Positions 5,780-8,729 of a DNA stretch of 8,729 nucleotides are shown one piece after another. How positions within the stretch are numbered: position 1 is the first letter of the stretch; every line of letters begins with the position of its first letter. The translations under genes and the position numbers were made by a program. Location of the stretch: NCBI GenBank assembly GCA_946613955.1, contig CAMOGC010000059.1, positions 1-8,729 on the forward strand. Direction: 5' to 3'. The stretch comes from an uncultured Clostridia bacterium. GTDB lineage: Bacteria > Bacillota_A > Clostridia > Christensenellales > Aristaeellaceae. A model generated the notes under the pieces. That model was not told where the DNA came from, ran no database searches, and worked only from the letters and a program-made list of their open reading frames with translations.

Positions 5780-5808
5780 TTGCTTTTCCTTCCTTTCCCT
5801 GATATACT
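5780..5808 (+). promoter_or_regulatory. SigA-type promoter of the pectin-use gene set
   Basis: TTGCTT (5780-5785), a 17-nt spacer and TATACT (5803-5808) preceded by TG-A, an extended -10. It begins only 9 nt past the AI-2E stop codon. Transcription should start near 5815, leaving a leader of about 60 nt to the TTG start at 5878. No clear KdgR- or LacI-type palindrome overlaps it. Confidence 0.7.
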
Positions 5809-5877
5809 GTGAGTAAGTGCTTACATCCCCTGTTTGGGTTCGATTTTATCTCTTCCGCCCTTTGGAGGTGTCCGGTC

Positions 5878-6270
5878 TTGAATCAGCCCGTTCCCCCTTC
5901 CGTTTCCGCGTATCTTGCGGCCCATGGCGGCGCCTCCCTGCTCAATGGCGGGGCTTATCCCGCGAATCTGGGGCCCCTGGTCGCCTTTTTCCGGGAAGCC
6001 GCTCCGGCCGAGGGGGCTGATCCCTTCTCCGGCGAAGCGGCCCTGTGGCTGGAGGCGGTGGCCGACTGCCGCGCGACGCTGGATGAGCAGCTCTACGAGC
6101 ATTTCCGCGCCATGGGGGATCTTTTCCGGGAAAGGATGCTGAAGGCCGGCCCGGCCTCGGCGGAAAAAAGTCCGCTCGGGAGCCGCCTGGTCGAAAAGGG
6201 CCTGGCCCTGGGGCTCCTGCCGCCGGATCGGTTCGGTTCTCATCGCTCCCGGCCGCATCTGGGCGTCTGA
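5878..6270 (+). CDS. Unrecognised 130-residue protein at the head of the pectin operon
   Basis: I do not recognise this protein. TTG at 5878 is chosen as start because GGAGG (5864-5868) lies 9 nt upstream; the frame opens at a GTG at 5809, but that codon abuts the -10 box and cannot be in the transcript as a translated start. The product is Ala/Leu/Gly-rich and probably helical, without a signal peptide or membrane segment. Features are an N-terminal PVPPSVSAYLAAHGG, a central acidic helix with EAALWLEAVADCRATLDEQLYEHFRAMGDLF split over residues about 53-84, and a basic, Arg/His-ending tail (SHRSRPHLGV). No Cys/His metal site or helix-turn-helix is obvious. It precedes GH28 by 114 nt on the same strand, so a part in the same pathway is a guess from position only. 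The frame is open and codon use matches its neighbours, so it is probably real. Confidence 0.6.
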   Translation: MNQPVPPSVSAYLAAHGGASLLNGGAYPANLGPLVAFFREAAPAEGADPFSGEAALWLEAVADCRATLDEQLYEHFRAMGDLFRERMLKAGPASAEKSPLGSRLVEKGLALGLLPPDRFGSHRSRPHLGV

Positions 6271-6338
6271 TGATCTCTCCGGTTCCCGGCGTCCTGCCCC
6301 TCTTCTCCGGCGGTGAGCCTCCGGCCCGCCCCTTCCCG

Positions 6339-6366
6339 AAACAAACGGAATCAAACAAACGGAATC
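6339..6366 (+). repeat. Perfect 14-bp tandem duplication before the GH28 gene
   Basis: AAACAAACGGAATC occurs twice, head to tail (6339-6352 and 6353-6366), in the 114-bp gap between the unknown gene and GH28. It is A-rich against a GC-rich background and ends 2 nt before the ribosome site (AAAGGAAG, 6368-6375). It may be slippage, a paired binding site, or an unstructured stretch helping ribosome access. The rest of the gap shows no terminator. Confidence 0.85.
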
Positions 6367-6384
6367 TAAAAGGAAGAAACCGTC

Positions 6385-7911
6385 ATGAAACTGCTTTTCG
6401 TTTCCGCCCGCAGCGCTTCCGTCCTTCTGGAGGGCGAAGGGGATTATTTCCTCTCCGTCCCTGTTTCCCTGTCTCTGAACGGAGCGCCCCTGGGCGAGGA
6501 AAGGCGCAGCGTCGTTTCCCTTTTTGATCTGCTGCCGGAAACGGATTACGTCCTTTCCCTCTCCTCCCCCGAAAGGGAGGAAACCCTGTCCTTCCGGACA
6601 GGGGCGGAATCCGTCTCCCTGGATGTGCGCCGCTTCGGCGCCCTGGGCGACGGGGCGCGGGACGATACCCCGTCCCTCCAGGCTGCCATTCTTTGCTGCC
6701 CGGAAGGCGGCCGCGTGCTCGTTCCCGCCGGGAATTATCTGACGGGCCCCCTCTTTCTGAAAAGTCATATCACCCTGGAGCTTCAAAAGGGCGCCACCCT
6801 GTCGCTTCTGACCGATCGAAACCGCTTCCCCATTCTCCCGGGGCAGACCTATGCCGCCGGCGGGGACGCGGATTTTCTTTTGGGCTCCTGGGAGGGCAAT
6901 CCGCTGGATACCTTCGGCTCCGCCCTGACGGGGGTGGGCGTGAAGGACGTGCGGATCGTCGGCGAGGGCGTGGTGGACGGCCGCGCCTCCGAGGGCGACT
7001 GGTGGATCGATCTGAAGAAGAAGCGCCTCGCCTGGCGGGGGCACCTGCTCTATCTCAAGGACTGCGAGGATATCACCGTTCAGGGGATCACCTTCCGCAA
7101 CAGCCCCTGCTGGAATCTGCATCCGGCCTTCAGCAAAAACCTTTCCTTTATTAATATATCCGTGGAGGCCCCCGCCGTAAGCCCCAATACCGACGGCTTC
7201 GATCCCCAGAGCTGCGAAAACGTCCGGCTGCTGGGCGCCCGCTTCTCCGTGGGGGACGACTGCGTCGCCATCAAATCCGGGAAAATCTGGCAGGGAGCGA
7301 AATACCACGTGCCCTGCCGGGATGTGGAAATCGCCTGGTGCGCCATGCTCGACGGCCACGGCGGCGTGACCATCGGCAGCGAAATGGCCGGCGGCGTCCT
7401 TGGCGTCCGGGTGCACCACTGCTGGATGCGGGGAAACGACCGGGGCCTGCGGATCAAAACCCGAAGGGGCCGCGGGAAAAACGCCGTCGTCGACAACATC
7501 CGCTTCGAGGACGTGCGCATGGAAGGGGTCAAGGTTCCCCTGGTGGTCAACAGCATGTATTTCTGCGATCCCGACGGGCATTCCGAATGGGTCCGCAGCC
7601 GGGAAAAATGGCCCGTGGACGACACGACCCCGACCCTGGGGGAAATCGTCTTCGAGCGGGTGAACGCCTCCGCCTGCCGGGCGTGCGTCGGCTACGTTCT
7701 GGGCCTGCCGGAGCGCCCCGTCCAAAGCCTGACCCTGCGGGACTGCCGCTTCTCCTTCCTCCCGGGCGCCGATCCCATGGTGCCCGCCATGGCCGAGGGC
7801 GTGCCGGAGGTGCATAACCGGGGGCTCATGGCCGCCTGGGTGGACAGGCTGACGGTGGAGGGCGTCGTCATGGAAGGCATCGAAGGCGACCAGGTGGAGC
7901 AGGCCCTCTGA
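6385..7911 (+). CDS. GH28 polygalacturonase-type glycoside hydrolase, cytoplasmic
   Basis: A 508-residue glycoside hydrolase of family 28, which hydrolyses alpha-1,4 galacturonide links in pectin or its oligomers by inversion. All family signatures are present: NTD (268-270), GDD (290-292), GHG (324-326) and RIK (356-358); Asp270, Asp291 and Asp292 are the expected catalytic acids, with His325, Arg356 and Lys358 binding substrate. Residues 1-75 form a small beta domain of fibronectin-III type, common in bacterial members; the beta-helix starts near VRRFGALGDGARDDTPSLQAA (81-101). No signal peptide, so it is likely cytoplasmic, acting on imported oligomers, probably as an exo-enzyme. Rhamnogalacturonan or xylogalacturonan activity cannot be excluded. 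The ATG at 6385 has AAAGGAAG 9 nt upstream. kduI follows after 40 nt on the same strand, supporting a galacturonate role. Confidence 0.93.
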   Translation: MKLLFVSARSASVLLEGEGDYFLSVPVSLSLNGAPLGEERRSVVSLFDLLPETDYVLSLSSPEREETLSFRTGAESVSLDVRRFGALGDGARDDTPSLQAAILCCPEGGRVLVPAGNYLTGPLFLKSHITLELQKGATLSLLTDRNRFPILPGQTYAAGGDADFLLGSWEGNPLDTFGSALTGVGVKDVRIVGEGVVDGRASEGDWWIDLKKKRLAWRGHLLYLKDCEDITVQGITFRNSPCWNLHPAFSKNLSFINISVEAPAVSPNTDGFDPQSCENVRLLGARFSVGDDCVAIKSGKIWQGAKYHVPCRDVEIAWCAMLDGHGGVTIGSEMAGGVLGVRVHHCWMRGNDRGLRIKTRRGRGKNAVVDNIRFEDVRMEGVKVPLVVNSMYFCDPDGHSEWVRSREKWPVDDTTPTLGEIVFERVNASACRACVGYVLGLPERPVQSLTLRDCRFSFLPGADPMVPAMAEGVPEVHNRGLMAAWVDRLTVEGVVMEGIEGDQVEQAL

Positions 7912-7951
7912 TGAAAACGTATCCCATTATTCCGAAGGAGGAATTTGCTTT

Positions 7952-8729
7952 ATGGACATCCGTTACTCCTGTAATCAGCGCGACTTCAAGCGCTATACGA
8001 CCGAGGAAACCCGCCGGGAATTCCTGATCGAAAACCTGTTCCGGCCGGATGAGGTTTCCGCCACCTACAGCCATGTCGACCGGATGGTCGTCCTGGGCAT
8101 CATGCCCGTGAAGGAAAAGCTTTCCATCGACAAGGGCATCGACATCTGGAAGAATTTCGGGACGGACTACTTCCTCGAGCGCCGGGAATGCGGCATGTTC
8201 AATGTGGGCGGCGCCGGAAGAGTCATCGCCGACGGGCAGGTCTACGCCCTGGGCTATCAGGACTGCCTGTATCTGACCCGCGGCGCGAAGGAAGTTTTCT
8301 TCGAAAGCTGCGATCCCGCCGCCCCGGCGAAGTTCTATCTCGTCTCCGCCCCGGCGCACTGCAGCTATGAAAACCGCCTCATCCGCATCGCCGACGCGGC
8401 CAAGCGCCCCGTGGGCGCCCTGGAAACCAGCAACCAGCGGACCATTAACCAGTTCATCCACCCCTCCGTCCTCCAGACCTGCCAGCTCAGCATGGGGATG
8501 ACGGTGCTGGCCCCCGGCTCCGTCTGGAACACCATGCCCTCCCATACCCATGAGCGCCGCATGGAGGTTTATTTCTACTTCGAGGTGCCGGAAAACAACG
8601 TGGTCTTCCACATGATGGGCGAAGGGCAGGAAACCCGCCATATCGTCATGCAGAATGAACAGGCGGTCATCTCTCCCTCCTGGTCCATCCATTCCGGCGC
8701 CGGAACCAGCAATTATACCTTCATCTGGG
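7952..8729 (+). CDS. kduI: 5-keto-4-deoxyuronate isomerase KduI (3' end outside window)
   Basis: The frame runs open to the window edge: 259 codons of an expected 278 or so, so about 20 residues are missing. KduI converts 5-keto-4-deoxyuronate, formed from unsaturated galacturonate, to 2,5-diketo-3-deoxygluconate on the path to KDG. The protein closely follows the E. coli sequence as I recall it: YSHVDRMVVLGIMP (39-52), YFLERRECGMFNVGGAG (73-89), TINQFIHPSVLQTCQLSMG (164-182), NTMPSHTHERRMEVYFYF (193-210) and NEQAVISPSWSIHSG (235-249). The zinc ligands are all present: His198, His200, Glu205 and His247. The ATG at 7952 has GAAGGAGG (7934-7941) 10 nt upstream. It probably shares a transcript with GH28 and the unknown gene before it; kduD or kdgK/kdgA may follow beyond the edge. 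Confidence 0.95.
   Translation, partial: MDIRYSCNQRDFKRYTTEETRREFLIENLFRPDEVSATYSHVDRMVVLGIMPVKEKLSIDKGIDIWKNFGTDYFLERRECGMFNVGGAGRVIADGQVYALGYQDCLYLTRGAKEVFFESCDPAAPAKFYLVSAPAHCSYENRLIRIADAAKRPVGALETSNQRTINQFIHPSVLQTCQLSMGMTVLAPGSVWNTMPSHTHERRMEVYFYFEVPENNVVFHMMGEGQETRHIVMQNEQAVISPSWSIHSGAGTSNYTFIW

Noticed and set aside
5809..5877. GTG at 5809 as start of the 130-residue protein
   Set aside because: It directly follows the -10 box at 5803-5808 and precedes the predicted transcript start; TTG at 5878 has a GGAGG site.
5821..7815. A 664-codon open frame on the minus strand
   Set aside because: Antisense to GH28 and the unknown gene; GH28 motifs prove the plus strand, and the His/Gly-rich product has no family features.

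Overview
The window looks like chromosomal DNA from a high-GC, low-identity-named member of the Firmicutes, probably an uncultured gut or rumen clostridium. This is an inference. It rests on strong AGGAGG-type ribosome sites, SigA-type promoters (TTGACA with TGN-extended -10 boxes), compact intrinsic terminators with U-tracts, GTG and TTG starts, Gram-positive signal peptides, and family content (BioY, AI-2E exporter-like protein, GH28 and KduI for pectin). No rRNA, tRNA, CRISPR array, insertion sequence or phage gene is visible.

Layout. Left half, all on the minus strand: (i) a secreted protein with two SH3-like modules (47-628), with its own promoter and terminator; (ii) a secreted right-handed beta-helix protein with a Pro/Gly-rich octapeptide repeat (948-2441), with its own terminator and an unusual promoter carrying tandem 11-bp repeats in place of a -35 box; (iii) a two-gene operon of bioY (3664-4212) followed by a zinc-dependent phospholipase C-like protein (2721-3650), ending in a terminator at 2663-2691. 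Right half, all on the plus strand: (iv) an AI-2E family membrane protein (4586-5770); (v) a three-gene set with its own promoter at 5780-5808: an unrecognised 130-residue protein (5878-6270, TTG start), a GH28 polygalacturonase-type hydrolase without a signal peptide (6385-7911), and kduI (7952 to the window edge, truncated).

The bioY operon and the AI-2E gene are divergent from a shared region (4378-4446) where two SigA-like promoters stand back to back with their -35 boxes only 11 bp apart, with a 9-bp direct repeat across them. Both transcripts have long, structured leaders.

Functionally, the right-hand set points to intracellular breakdown of galacturonate oligomers from pectin: GH28 trims oligomers and KduI isomerises 5-keto-4-deoxyuronate toward KDG. 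The left side is cell-surface biology: two secreted proteins under separate control. I do not see a clearly new multi-gene system. The best leads are the activator-type promoter of the beta-helix gene, the shared bioY/AI-2E control region with its leaders, and the unknown small protein at the head of the pectin operon.
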